From contig JAHLKC010000130.1 of the NCBI GenBank assembly GCA_025449115.1, positions 1-64,000 of the forward strand: a DNA stretch of 64,000 bases. The letters run 5' to 3'. The notes beneath the pieces are model-generated. The model made no database searches and was not told the DNA's origin. It saw only the letters and a program-made list of their open reading frames with translations. Within the stretch, counting starts at the first letter, position 1; each line of letters starts with the position of its first letter. Of this stretch, positions 1 through 11,245 are shown one piece after another. The stretch is from Chytridium lagenaria (taxonomy: Eukaryota; Chytridiomycota; Chytridiomycetes; Chytridiales; Chytridiaceae). Position numbers and translations under genes: made by a program.

Positions 1-43
1 TTAGTTTACAGTTATTATAAATGTACTTTAAATCAAAACTTAC

Positions 44-262
44 GTGTCGTTTTGCCTGCGCTCCCCGTGGACCAACATTTAACAGAAGCCTTGGCTCTAG
101 CCTTCATTGGAGCACTCTTGACGACGCCCCTACGATGGTTCTTCACATAGTAAGCAATTGTCTGCTTTATTGGGATTGTGAAACTACGGCCTCCTACCAC
201 GTATCCGAAGGTATGGTAGGAGTTTCGATAGGACTAGTACCTTCTAATGGTACATAGAACGT
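44..262 (-). CDS. Internal exon of an unidentified gene running off the left edge
   Basis: On the minus strand an AG acceptor (263-264) precedes an open stretch that ends at a GTAAGT donor (38-43), so the next exon lies beyond the window start. The reading begins TFYVPLEGTSPIETP and continues VGGRSFTIPIKQTIAYYV, finishing in a basic Lys/Ala-rich segment. One base appears to be missing near 190, where TGG TAG GAG reads sensibly as TGG GTA GGA. I recognise no domain. It could be a downstream exon of the OTU-like gene at 1.2-2.4 kb, which has the same orientation, or a separate gene. Confidence 0.35.
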
Positions 263-1166
263 CTACACATAAATAAATAAGTTTAGTGTACTTGACAAAG
301 ATAAACAATGTCCAGAGCATGAAAGAATGGAGCTCAATGATGATCAGCGGGAATCAAAGAAAGGTAAAGGGAATAAGGGTGGATACAAGCACGGGACCAG
401 AAATAAGGATACTTAGCTGCGGTGTTTTCAAGTAAGTCTTCCTACAACCATTTTGCCCATTCCGTCGATCATCGCGGCGGTAAAGGCGTTTCCTTAGCGT
501 TCCCGGTGCTAAGGGCATCTCTAAACCCGAAACGACGACGACGAGGGGAAGCTGCGTTGATACTCTATCTCACCGGCCGTGAGCCGAAGGGGGGTTTGCT
601 GATCGGGGCTTTGCAGCAGCCGATCACCAACGCCACGGAACATACGCGGTGTGTCTGAGGACCTGACGGAGGCACCTTCTGGTAAGACTACTCGATACTA
701 ACCTTGGTGCCAGAGGTAGGCGCGTGTGTATGCGAGAAGACCTGGACCTGGACCTGGACAGGACTGGGACAGGTGTTGGGATGGGACAACTTCTCTATCT
801 TTATTTGTAAGACCCTCTCGCTCAACATAAACATAAACAAAGAATAAATAAACATATAAACAATGGGTATAAATGAGCGAGGGGATAAAGAAGAGATATA
901 TACAAAATAAAACAAAGTCCCAAGATACAAAAGGGCGGTAAACAGGGAAAACCCGACGGCGACATATATACAATGCCGTGGGAAAACCTGAATGCCGTAT
1001 AAGGTAAGTTAAGACTTACCATGACGAATCTAAAGACTTCGTTAGTGTACAAGCAGGAGGGGGTAAAAGGAAAGCCGTACATATAGCATCTTGGGAATAT
1101 GCTTACGGTGAAATATATTTATTGAATATTTCACAGGATCATGTAAGAAAGCGATTTCCGCTGAAC

Positions 1167-1540
1167 CTAATAATAACATATGATTAAAAAAAGACAAAGC
1201 GTACACTCTTTAACCTTGGTTGGGACAATCTCTTTGGCTGACACGACCTTGTTGGCTTGAGCTACCTCGGGAACGGCCTTGTTGGCTGGAAAATCTGGTA
1301 AAGCCAGCCTTGGCTTTCTCCGATTGATGAGCGGGGGTGGCGATGATTCTTCAAAAGCCTCATCGAGGGAAGAGTCCTTGAATAGTACTGATTTAGTTCC
1401 AAAGTTCCCTTCAAAGGAAGAGTCCTTTAATAGCACTAACTAGTTCAAAGTTGAAAAATGTTAGTAGCATACCTTTTCCCGTTCAAATTGAGTCCTGCTC
1501 TCTTTGGATTGCGGGACAACATCGCTTCTCTATATATACG
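1167..1540 (-). CDS. Low-complexity exons, possibly the 3' part of the OTU-like gene
   Basis: A minus-strand reading contains the imperfect repeat LFKDSSLDEAFEESSPPPL followed by a Lys/Ala/Val-rich stretch with repeated ANKAV/ANKVV words, typical of a disordered linker. A GTATGC donor lies just upstream of it, after a short basic exon around 1480-1540. The orientation and spacing match the OTU-like exon at 1611-2046, so these may belong to one transcript. Exon joins are not determined and no function can be given. Confidence 0.3.
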
Positions 1541-1610
1541 TTGACAAAATCACAAGAAGTAAAAAATTAGAAAAGACAAGAATATAGGAAAAAACAACAA
1601 AACAAATAAA

Positions 1611-2354
1611 CTACAAGACGTAACGGACGTAATGGCTGCGTTCCTCGAGTTCGTTCTGATAATACGCGATGTCCACATATGGGTTGTTGTCATTGTTGCT
1701 GGTCTTGTATACACTGTATTCGCCGTTGTTTGTCAACATGTGACATATGACGGTAACATCATACAACATTGCGAAAGCTTGCATGACGGTCCCCGTCACC
1801 CAGAGAACCCGTTTCTCTAACTTCTCCAAGTACTCATCGACACTCATACCGTACTCGTTTCGAATTTCTTCTTGAAAGAGATCTTATTAGACCCAATGTA
1901 CTCCACCAAGCCGAGCGGAGATCTTCTGGGTCACATCATCAAAACGGAGTGCCCAAAAAAAACAGTTCCCCATCCCCATTTGGAACTTCTACATAGCCAC
2001 GATCCCATAAAATGGTCCTAAGTCGATCTGGAGGGTAAATTATCTTCTATTGATTGGCGATGGCGTGTCTTTTTTTGAATGTGGTGGTTCTGAAGATTTG
2101 ATGTAGAGACAAGGATAAAAGAGAAGATTAAGGATTAAGAAACGTGGTCAAAAGAGGGGTAGACAAAGGTGTTAATGTTGCTTACCGGACACCTCAATGT
2201 TACCTGAAAGCGTAGATTCTTTCTTCTTTGAGAGTGACGTTTTCTCATTAGACCTCTGATGTGGATGCGGAACGGTCAATGTAATGTATAGATCATTTAC
2301 TTGACTTACCGTTTGTTTCAGTTGCTGACCCGGTTCATTTTGAAAATCAGTCAC
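1611..2354 (-). pseudogene. OTU-protease-like gene fragment lacking the catalytic Cys
   Basis: Two minus-strand exons are visible: 2186-2354 (disordered, ends in a GTAAGC donor) and about 1611-2046, preceded by an AG acceptor at 2047-2048. The second exon reads WDRGYVEVPNGDGELFF, WALRF, EYLEKLEKRVLWVTG and ends ERSHYVRYV. The order and spacing fit an OTU cysteine protease: the GDG-N-C-LF nucleophile loop, a central wG-x-eL-like helix and a terminal HY histidine. Here the nucleophile position is Leu rather than Cys. An 8-T run is one base out of frame, and two consecutive TAA codons follow HWV. So this is either a degraded copy or a pseudoenzyme with sequence errors. OTU domains are also common in transposons, but no transposase is seen beside it. 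Confidence 0.4.
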
Positions 2355-3281
2355 TCAAAATGGCCCCTCTTGCTTTCTCATCTGCGAGAGGAGGGTGGCC
2401 TTTACGCTTTCTCTTTTCTTTCATCTTATGACGTGTATGTGGAGTGGATGTGTATGACGTGGATGTGGATGTGTATGGGGATAGTCAATTTTCACGTCAA
2501 ACTCTTGTTGTATGCTAATCACTTACCTCTCCCCGTCTAAAGGGTCTGTTTGAATTACACCGCGATAAACGAGACCATTCGTTAGTACACGCTGCTTGTT
2601 GGTGTAGGATCAAGGACTCACCAATCTTTGATAAATTCCAAGACAAATAAATCAAATGAAATGAAGCATTAATGTATATGATAACTACAATTATGCTACC
2701 GCAATTGGCCAATGAGTTCAAATACTTTTATTTTAATTAAAATGGAATACTTTATTATAATAGTATGGAAGAAAGTTCCTTTTCTGCTTAAGACACCCAG
2801 CGATCGAACATTGCTTCGTTGTCAATAAGACAACGGACCCTATCAAGTAAGGGTCTTCTACTAGCGTCATGAACAAGTCTTTTTACCAGCCAGATGTATA
2901 GATTCCGACATGTAAAAAATACTAAAGAATGTTACTGTGAGAGATAACTGAAGACCTGAAGCCGAAAAGCGAACCACTGTTGTGTTGTTTGCTAAAGCCT
3001 GTTTCAACTAGGTTCAGAGCGCCTCCGGTAAAACCACCAAACGGCCTGCAATTCGGCAAATCGACGGAATTTCGCTCTAACCGCTGCAGCGATGGTGTAA
3101 AACAGTTGAGCGTTCGTTTTCAGAAACAATTTTCCTTCTTTGAACTTGTAATGTTTGGTGTAAAATGGGTGTTCCTTTTAATTTGTGTTAGAGGAAGAAA
3201 TATAAATGGTGTTAGAGTTTATATTTATAGATCATATAATTAGAAAGGTGTTAGGGTGAATGAGTATAATAGAGAATGTGT
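2355..3281. other. No supported gene
   Basis: This stretch has scattered donor- and acceptor-like sites on the minus strand (for example GTGAGT near 2610 and GTAAGTG near 2525) and a TG/GGATGTG-rich patch at 2430-2480. It offers no reading frame that I can connect into a convincing protein. It may hold 5' exons of the minus-strand gene to its left. Confidence 0.3.
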
Positions 3282-3923
3282 CTAGCTCACCGCATATTTT
3301 CGCCATATTCCGATATGATGAACAAGAAAGCCTCCACGCTTCTCCGTAGCCGTTGACAGGATTTCTTTCTGTTTTTCCAGAAGCTTGAGTAGGTCGGATT
3401 GGGAACATTTCTTGATCTTGCTCATGATTTTCTTTAACTTGGTTTTGTACTCTTCTCCATCTTTGATTGCTTGATCAATTTTCGTGTTCAGGTCGGGACA
3501 GTAGGCAGCAGCAGATTGACGCAACGTTCTCAATAGGTACAATTCAATAAAATCATTGAATATGTAAGCCTGTATAAGATTCTCCGGATTGGCTGTATCA
3601 ACGAGGCGTCCATTTTTGTCAAGGGTACCCTTATCAACAATAGCTACACATTTGTTCAAGCGAGTAGAAATCTTGTGAACTGTGTAATAGATCAAGAGTT
3701 AGTCCTATTGATCAACAAGAGAGAACTTACGCTTTGGTACATTGTTTACACTTGTCAACGTAGCGAGAGCTTCAGGAGTGTCTAGCTCATCCAAGGTGAT
3801 TTGAGCTTCCTTGAAGTTTATCTGTTCGCTTGGCTGGGCTTCTGTCAATCTTATGATCTCCGATTGAGGAGCATCTAGGTAGATGGTGAGGTTAGAGACA
3901 GAGTGTGTAGTAACTCTGACAAC
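3282..3923 (-). CDS. Unidentified gene, last two exons
   Basis: Two exons are well defined: 3731-3923 (acceptor AG at 3924-3925) and 3282-3679, joined over a 51-nt intron (3680-3730) with a GTAAGT donor and a CACAG acceptor. The join keeps frame (PK|LHKISTR). The protein is soluble and partly helical: VVRVTTHSVSNLTIYLD, LDELDTPEALATLTSV, a middle segment AYIFNDFIELYLLRTLRQS, then the Lys-rich helix KTKLKKIMSKIKKCSQSDLL. It ends in IGIWRKYAVS. No family comes to mind. The upstream exon or exons with the start codon lie beyond 3925 and could not be placed. Confidence 0.5.
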
Positions 3924-4402
3924 CTAAAGTAAGAAAAAACTAATACACTTGACAATTCTAATGTTATTGAAGTGTATGATAATTAAAACTACAGCCATGA
4001 CCTTGTTACAATGACACACTGAACCGCACAAATAGATTTAGAGAGCACCAGTATTTATTCTTCTAACGTAAGGAATAAATATAGGAATACATAAATTAAA
4101 TAAAAAGAATAAAATGTCCAAAAAAGGTTCGCATGGACTAATGCAAACCCTGGGTGTTAGGATCGGGCGTCCCCTCTCCTACTCAATAAATAAGATTGGA
4201 AAAAAAGGCATATTTCATCTTGAGAAGTACAGAGGCAACGGAACGGTTAGGTTGATGGCAGATATGTGACCTTAAATGGATAAAGTCTGTTAACTCAAGA
4301 AGGAGAACAAAAACAAAAAAGAAGAAAGAAAAGAAAAGAAATGAGATCATACAAAAGATAAAAAGGTAACATCAAGTTATTTCAAAAATACTATCTGTTA
4401 TT

Positions 4403-4493
4403 CTGCTACTGCTGATGCTGATGCTGATGCTGCTGCTGCTGCTGATGCTGATGCTGCTGCTGCTGCTGCTGCTGCTGCTTGCTGCTGATGCTG

Positions 4494-4532
<39 letters not shown>

Positions 4533-4548
4533 ATGCTGATGCTGCTGC
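4403..4548. repeat. CTG/ATG triplet microsatellite
   Basis: About 146 bp of perfect triplet register built from CTG units with interspersed ATG units (CTGATGCTGATG blocks separated by pure CTG runs), interrupted by a single T near the middle. It lies in a non-coding AT-rich context, and I see no long open frame that would make it a polyglutamine or polyalanine tract. Confidence 0.9.
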
Positions 4549-5338
4549 ATATCTAGAGGTGAAGATTAGAAGTTAACAAACATCAGTTGATCCACAGAGC
4601 CCTGGGAGCCAGTACCGTCTGCAATAGACGGTCGCAGCGAGCGGGTGCGGGCCCACACCATATGCTCCCTGCAGCAAACAGGGGGTATGAATCAATCAGA
4701 TGGTTGAAAACTTTGGAAAAATAACAGAAAAATACCTTGTAAGGACGTGCCCGCATTGTTTATACGTGTGGCGCAGGATATATGACAATTTCGAAATTTA
4801 GGTAAATACCAACACCCTACAAATTAAAAAAAATTACAAGGTGTACGATACAATGCTAAAAGGATTTCTTTACCAAGATAACCTAGTGGAGTTAAGTAAA
4901 TGTACATCATGATGACTCAATCTCACTTTTAATGTCACATGTCCAATACTATTGGACAATAAATACTTTGTGTTAATTACATATGTAAATATTTATTCAA
5001 TTAACGCATATTCAGTCTATATTACAATTCTCTAACACCTCAAAAAGAAGAAAAACACAATAAACAAAATATCTATTATAATAACGTAAAAACCACAAAA
5101 AAAAAAAAAAAAAAAGAAAAACTACACGCGCTTCCGCAACATGCTACCCCACAACGTTAGTAAGAATTTATGTTCTGTATATAAGGCCGTCCTTCGCAAG
5201 TAAGTATTGTTATTGAATTTTATTTTATCAGCCGCTCTCTGGGGCATGTGTACAATGCTGTTATTGTTGGGGACTTGGATTTGTAGGAATGAAATATGCA
5301 AGGTTTTGGTATATGTACATATCTTAGTGTAGAAGGAA
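4549..5338. other. Intergenic, AT-rich
   Basis: No gene is supported. It holds a GC-richer patch at 4590-4680, AT-rich flanks and an A-run at about 5096-5114. The right end is probably the 3' untranslated region of the minus-strand MARVEL gene. Confidence 0.4.
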
Positions 5339-6098
5339 CTAGGGACCTGTAAGGGCGGACACGGGTTGCTGCGGACCTCCAGGAGTGTGATATTGAGCAC
5401 CGTATTGATCTCCGGGGCTGTTTTGGTTGTTTTGAATCATCACAGAGGCCAATGGTTCCGCAGAGGTATAAGATAATTCAGGGTATGCCTTGCCGTTGAT
5501 AAAGTCGTTTGTGGTGCATACGCCGATCATGATGGGTAAAAAGTTCATAAAAATTGTGGCTATGAAGGTGAAGAAGATGAAAAATGCCATTGCCGCTGCA
5601 AAGCTCATGCCGGTGCAGACGTGAATGGATGGTAATTTAGGTTGTTCCACAATAGACAGTAGTTGCTGATGTTTGTGATGGTGGAGGCCGAACCTAACCA
5701 GAACCAAAAGTAGGCAAAGTCCATTGCCGTGACCATGAGGTAGTAGTTGGAGGGGATGCGGTCGGCAAAGTTGCGTGGGATCACAATCAAAGCGATGGCG
5801 GCCATTGTTGTAGTGACAGCGCAAAAGTAAAAGAAGCCGGTGGTGCTATGAAAGTTCCAAAAGAAGGAGTATGGGCTTGCGGCTGCATTATTCAACAGGA
5901 GTATCATGTCAGCCCATGATAATTTTCTTGTGGATGATGGGGATCGACGTAGACATTGACAGATGGCAAGAGGCGAGAAATGGGGGGTTGATGATGCTTA
6001 CCTAAACTGATCAAGCCTATGATGCTGAAGATGGCTTGCATCGCTCGCAGGACAAAGTCGATTGTGTACCTAGTCTCGAACGTGCGACGGAGGGTCAT
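5339..6098 (-). CDS. MARVEL-domain four-helix membrane protein
   Basis: The start at 6098 gives MTLRRTFETRYTIDFVLRAM and the first membrane helix (AIFSIIGLISLG). A GTAAGC donor (5996-6001) follows. The second exon supplies three more hydrophobic segments: FYFCAVTTTMAAIALIVIP, YYLMVTAMDFAYFWFWLGSA and AAAMAFFIFFTFIATIFM. A polar, Gln/Pro-rich cytoplasmic tail ends at 5339. Four helices with an Arg-rich N-terminus and a charged, aromatic loop fit the fungal MARVEL (membrane-associating) family, which marks plasma-membrane or vesicle domains. Two single-base deletions seem needed, one in an A-run near 5925 and one near 5655, to keep the helices in one frame. Confidence 0.6.
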
Positions 6099-6636
6099 GA
6101 TGGCAAAACTTCAGGGTGAGTAATATGCGTGGATTGAGAAGGGGGTATAGAGTTTGAGAGTAGGATCAAGATACTTTGTGGGAATATATAGATATTTATT
6201 TTATCAGGTTTGGGAGAGTAGCAAGCGGTAGTGTTCTTTTATATATATAAATATTAGAGAAGGGGGGGGAACTGGATGTCTTTACACCAACCACAATTTT
6301 TTCACACCTGTTAGTTTGCGGCCGTCCTTTTGTTTTTTTTTTTCGCGCGCGTCATACAACTGGTATTTAATACTATATAAGATATATAATTTGTATATAG
6401 TATATAATAATATATGTGTATAAAATATTTACAACACATGTACATATTCAACTCCAGTATATAGTAATAGTGGGAATATATTTCCAAAAGTGATTATGAA
6501 TGACGCTTTATCATATGTTACACATATATATACATAATAATACGATAGCTTATAACCCTCGTAAATACACAACTCATAATAAATTTATTATTATGTAATC
6601 TTTATTATTAATAGTTATATTTATTATATATGTACC
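6099..6636. other. AT-rich intergenic region with the hAT insertion site
   Basis: Upstream region of the MARVEL gene: a run of G at 6263-6270, a T-run near 6340 and dense ATATAT stretches. Its last 8 bases (6629-6636, TATGTACC) are the left copy of the hAT target-site duplication. Confidence 0.6.
6629..6636. repeat. hAT target-site duplication, left copy
   Basis: TATGTACC, identical to 9383-9390 on the other side of the element. Confidence 0.92.
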
Positions 6637-9382
6637 TAGGCTGTTACCCGGGCAGACGGATCCGGTTCTTGGTCATTCCCCGACACCTGTACCCGTCTCA
6701 ACCGTCTGGGACCCGTGTACGAACGGGTCCTGACGGGTCTCTAATTAAAATTTAAATATATATATCAAGTAAATATTCCTTTTCTATATTTATTATAATA
6801 AATACTTAAACCGTCGGCACCCACTGCTTATATATTAAAAAAAATGTCCGAATTGCATCTGCCACTCTTTAAGAGTTAATAGAGTTTCCACTGTGCTATC
6901 AAGTAGAGAAGCCCTTTGCCAATGTAATATTTTTCTTCCCTTTGAAAATGCTCGTTCGGAAGCAGCACTCGTAGCAGGAATCGCCAAAAAGATTTTGGCA
7001 AGTTCAGACATCTTTGGATGGCTTTGCTTTCAACAGTTCCAGAAATCCAAATATCGCAAGTATCATCCGCCAGCCCTCTCCCAAATAACGATTTAGCTCA
7101 TCACTTAGAGTTTTGCTTGGGGTAAGTGCTCGGTTTCCCAAACCAAGCCGTTTAATTAAGTTTGCTTGGAGTTGTTTTGAGTGTTTCGGCGCTTGGCTGT
7201 CAATTGGTGGTGCCGATAATGCTTCCCCAAATTCATCGTTCAATAAAGGTTTGAGATTTAATATCATCTGCCTAAAATAGTTCTCGTCAAACGTCACTGT
7301 TGGCAGAAGTCTTTTGAGAGTAGCGTATATCTGAAAACAATGTTAAATAAATGTACATTTTTTAAAACGCAACCTGAGGATGTTGAAACACTGATAGTTT
7401 GAAACGCGGATCACACACAGTTGAAACGTAATACGCAGGCTTTTTCAACGCCTTAATCACGTATTCTTCTAACTTCAATATCATTGCATTAGCTGTAGGA
7501 ATAAGTTGCTGTATGTCGTAGCCATCACGTATCTTAGATGTATATATAAATTAGTTTCTGAAACACTATTATTTCATCCTCGACCATAATAAATACCTCA
7601 TTAAGACGACCAATCAAAGATATGTATGTAACCAGGGCAGTGTTCAGCGTCGGATATTTACTACCTCAGAGAATTTCAGTGGCCTCATTAAGTGGCTCTA
7701 ATAACTTTTTAATTGCTCGACCTTGTTCCACTCGCTCTCCGTCAAAGCAAAATTCTTGTACGAAGGGTGGTCAGGATGGCAACACAAATCCGATACTGTT
7801 GGTCTAAAAATGATTTTAAGTCTAAATAAATAATGATAACTACCTCAACTCGACTAGTCTCATTAGCATCCCATAGGTAGAGTTCCATCTTGTTTTAACA
7901 TCTTCTACCAACCCTCGAACATTGTTCGCAAATACAGTCGGTTGCTTTAATTCAATTCTGTCGGTAAGCAGTTGCCGACGCTGAGGAGATGCATTCACAA
8001 ATACCACAAAAGCGTGCAGACGCTTCAATAAAGATTTAACGTTTACAGTCGCACCATCTTCCTCGGATAGGATAAAAGCAAGGTCCATAACATCCGTCTG
8101 CTCATCCTCTAAATCCCCTGAACTTCCCTCTCCCAAAAGGCTTAAACCTTGCTTGGCGGCCAAATTAATCACATGAGCTACACAACCCAGCAGATGTTCG
8201 GAGAGTTTGAATGTTGGTTTACTTTTTTCGATTTCCTGCGCCATTGTAGTATTTGTTGCTGCATTATCAGCCGTAATAAAGATAAGCCCATTCCCAACAT
8301 TAAAGTCGGCAAGAACTCGTAAAAATATTCTTGCGAAATTCGAGCCGCTGTGCTTGCCTGCCAAAAAGGTCAAATTACATTTTGGAGGTAAGCTTACCAT
8401 CAACGTGACGGAGTCCTAAAACAAAATCATGCATTTTGAAATTACCATCAAGATAGTGCGCTGTAACTGCCATCATTGCACGATTGTTCGGAGAAGTCCA
8501 CGCATCAGCGGTAAAAGAGACATTGTGCGCTGCTGGCAATTTGAGTCGGAACATGCACTTTATATTGTAGATAGAGTACATCCAGGTGCTGGGTCATGGC
8601 TGCCCGTTTAACAAGAAAGCCTTCCACTGCTGGGTTGCAGAGCTTGAGCAGATCTATAAAGGTTTCATCCTCACATGCCCTGATCGCCCAATTATTTTTA
8701 ACGATAGCATGAGCAATGGCCGTCTTCAAAGAATCTCTCGACAAAACATTCTGTTGCAATTATTATGGTTAGTAATGTCATTTTATATAGTAGAAATCAC
8801 CGTTGTTTTATTTTTACCGGACTTTGCCCAAACGCGGATATCACCGCTGCCTGTTGATGGTGTCTTGAAAACTGGCCCCCGCTGCTGTCCTCTTACTCGG
8901 GCTCAAAATACGATGCATCGTCCTTAGATGTCTAATGTATTTTCCTGTGCTGGAGGTGACATCCTTTGACATTAGCGCCAAGCACGTTTTCCCTTCCACT
9001 CCGCTAGAATGGTTGGCTTGACAAATGTAGTGATAAGGATTATCGGGGTCAGGCGAAAAGAATTCCCACACCCAACTACCCCCCTTTTTTTTCTGTGAAG
9101 TTGCAGAACCACATGTAGATTCCTGATTACTAGCGCTGTCTGTTGGAGTGAGGCTCTCCTCTTCGACGTCGTCTTCGTCGTCCTCGAAGATATTGCTGCT
9201 GACATCCCCCTCCATTAATCAAAATAAACGATGTTTGACAATTTTATTATAAAAAAAAAAATTAAATGAAAATTTTCGGGTCACCCGTGTGCACCCGTGT
9301 CCTCAACATTTTGCTACCCGTACCCGCTACCCGTACCGACCCGGGTAAACACCCGTTGAAAAATTTTCGGGTAACAGGCCTA
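6637..9382 (-). mobile_element. hAT-superfamily DNA transposon, complete ends
   Basis: The element is 2,746 bp. It starts TAGGCTGTTACCCG and ends CGGGTAACAGGCCTA, an imperfect terminal inverted repeat differing by one inserted C. It is flanked by an exact 8-bp direct repeat TATGTACC at 6629-6636 and 9383-9390, the length expected for hAT. Both ends are packed with ACCCG/CGGGT words, for example 6646-6740 and 9280-9370, likely subterminal transposase-binding sites. The only gene is the minus-strand transposase. The intact duplication argues for a fairly recent insertion, although the gene carries stop codons. Confidence 0.93.
6835..9215 (-). pseudogene. hAT transposase, interrupted
   Basis: The order of parts is that of a BED-finger hAT transposase. 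The N-terminus is acidic (MEGDVSSNIFEDDEDDVEEE). A BED-like zinc finger follows (VWEFFSPDPDNPYHYIC ... HLRTMH). The RNase H-like core has FTADAWTSPNNRAMMAV, GNGLIFITADNAATNTTMAQ, HLLGCVAHVINLAAKQG and TRWNSTYGMLMRLVE. The C-terminal hATC dimerisation domain has IPATSAASERAFSKGRKIL at about 6880-6990. Introns are visible near 8358-8399, 7806-7843, about 7540-7600 and 7332-7374. In-frame TGA codons fall at 7666-7668 (before GSKYPTL) and 7030-7032 (after FWNC). Frame changes are needed near 8860, 8575 and 7060. The product as read is not functional, though some breaks may be sequence error. Confidence 0.9.
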
Positions 9383-9390
9383 TATGTACC
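9383..9390. repeat. hAT target-site duplication, right copy
   Basis: TATGTACC directly after the element end CGGGTAACAGGCCTA. Confidence 0.92.
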
Positions 9391-9537
9391 TGTAATATGC
9401 TGTTACTGAATAAAATCATTTTGTGTAATAATATTAATGAATATATAATAATATATAATTAATAATAAAATAAAATAAGAAATAATACAAATAAATCTAT
9501 TGATGTTGTGCAACATTGTTTCTCATTAATTAATTAA
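9391..9537. other. AT-rich spacer between the two transposons
   Basis: Only 147 bp separate the hAT duplication from the MULE end. The spacer is almost pure A/T and ends in the palindromic TTAATTAATTAA (9526-9537), which recurs at 15037-15048. Confidence 0.7.
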
Positions 9538-9586
9538 GGAGAATGCATTACGCCGACCCCCCTGCATACCGACTGTCTGCAAAACC
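9538..9586 (+). repeat. MULE terminal inverted repeat, left
   Basis: Pairs with 14988-15036 with three mismatches over 49 bp. The inverted copy CGTTTTGCAGAC at 9590-9601 can fold against CTGTCTGCAAAACC at 9573-9586. Confidence 0.9.
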
Positions 9587-9764
9587 GCTGCGTTTTGCAG
9601 ACCCCCCTAAATATATTTGAGTTTTTTCTGCAATATCCCTGATTTACAAAATATACGGAACGTGAAATATTGTTGCATGGGCTTTTGCCATTTTGAGTTG
9701 GTAAACTCCGACTCTTACGTGTTCTCCCTAAATTAGCCTGAACGCTTCACTGCAGCCTAACACC

Positions 9765-11186
9765 ATGAAGCTACCGTGCTTTCCTGATTTTGAATCCCAT
9801 GGCACGGGCATCCAGCTCCTCAATTTGCACATACCTCTCACATCACGCGAGCGCTATCCCTGTATCCCTCGGTCGGACAACCTAACGGCGGATGAAGCCA
9901 ACAAAGTGGACGACATACCTTCATTCCTCCCATGCGAGTCAATCCTGGATGAAGCCAGACGTACTTTGCAGTTGGGAACTTATACCTTTATAACCATAGG
10001 GGATGGGGTTTACTCGCCGAGGGGTGTGCGTGCAATGATTGAGATGCAACGATATCGTCCAATTCAACACAATTTTCGTTCGTCATTAAAATGGCTTGGA
10101 GACAATGGTGGACAGGACATGGTAACTACAATGGAACATACAAAGCTTTTGGAGATCAAAGGGAGAGTGCAATTTGCAGACATTTGTCGGTGGGTCTCAA
10201 TGTTCGCTAGGCCAACGCTAATTAAGCTCTGATAAGAATAATGAATAACTCTTGGATTGATGATTCAGTAATTGCAGAGGCTCTATCACACTCACCGGAT
10301 CAAGCCTTGTATGTCATGGATCCTCTGAGTTACGGGGATGACGGGGAGACTGCCAGTTATGACAAATGGTGGAGAAGAAACACCATTTCACCATCCGTCC
10401 GACACATATTGTTCCCAAAAAACGTTGGGATGAGCCATTGGGTTCTTGTTATTATTGATGTTGTCAATAGCAGGTAGGCAATTCCTTTATAAGCGTATCA
10501 TTAATATTGTATAAGAGTGTTTTTGGGAGACTCGCTTTCAAACAACTATAAGGACCAGCTACTACCGGAGTTCCGATCTTTTTGGGAGCAGCTCCAAAAA
10601 CACTCACATCTGTCGGGAAAACAAGAACTGAAAGTTATGGAGATGATAGCGGACTATCCCCAGCAACATGATGTGACGTCGTGTGGAATCTGTGTCATTG
10701 AATACGCCATTTATTTCATTTCAAAGCACTCCGCATCAATTCAACCTGGCACTGCAACAACGTTTATATGGACCGCAACGTCCGAAAATGTTTCCGCATC
10801 CCGTCTCCGTATTCTCCGAGAAATTATGAGCTTACCTTCACGTTTTACCAGCCCTGTTCCTGAGACACCAGACTCGGAAGTGGAATGGGTGAACTCAATT
10901 AAGTTGAAAGATCCCGACATCAACTTAAAGGAAACTATAGAAAATGGTCGGAGCATGCCTGATATGGATGTGGATGATGTTGATGATTCGGACGTTTCTG
11001 AAATATCGGATGACTACAATCTCCATGAGGATGGAAGGGAGGGAGGTGGGATCGTCAATTCTGAGGCATCGGTGCCATCATCCGATATCAGGCCCATGGA
11101 AAAACGCTTGACAGATTCAGACAATCCAATCCACGAGACCATCTCACAATATTGGGTTGATGACACTGGAGAACCATACGTACCAA
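9765..11186 (+). CDS. Ulp1/C48-type cysteine protease part of the MULE protein
   Basis: The open frame starts at ATG 9765. Exons are joined over short introns at roughly 10186-10228 and 10474-10518 and run to a GTAAGC donor at 11187. The second exon opens with SWIDDSVIAEAL, equivalent to the WL-x-D-x-x-I motif of Ulp1/SENP proteases. Catalytic residues follow in the family order: His in MSHWVLVIID (about 10437), Asp in FLGDSL, Gln in PQQHDV and Cys in TSCGICVIEYAIYF (about 10680). All four are present, so activity is plausible. An acidic linker (DMDVDDVDDSDVSEISDD) leads to EPYVPK, which splices straight into the FAR1-like domain, implying one fused protein. Ulp1 proteases remove SUMO-like modifiers. 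Within a transposon the role is unknown. Confidence 0.85.
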
Positions 11187-11245
11187 AGGTAAGCCGTCCT
11201 GTGATAGTTTGTAGCTGACCATTTGTGGTTCTTTTTTTTGAGTAG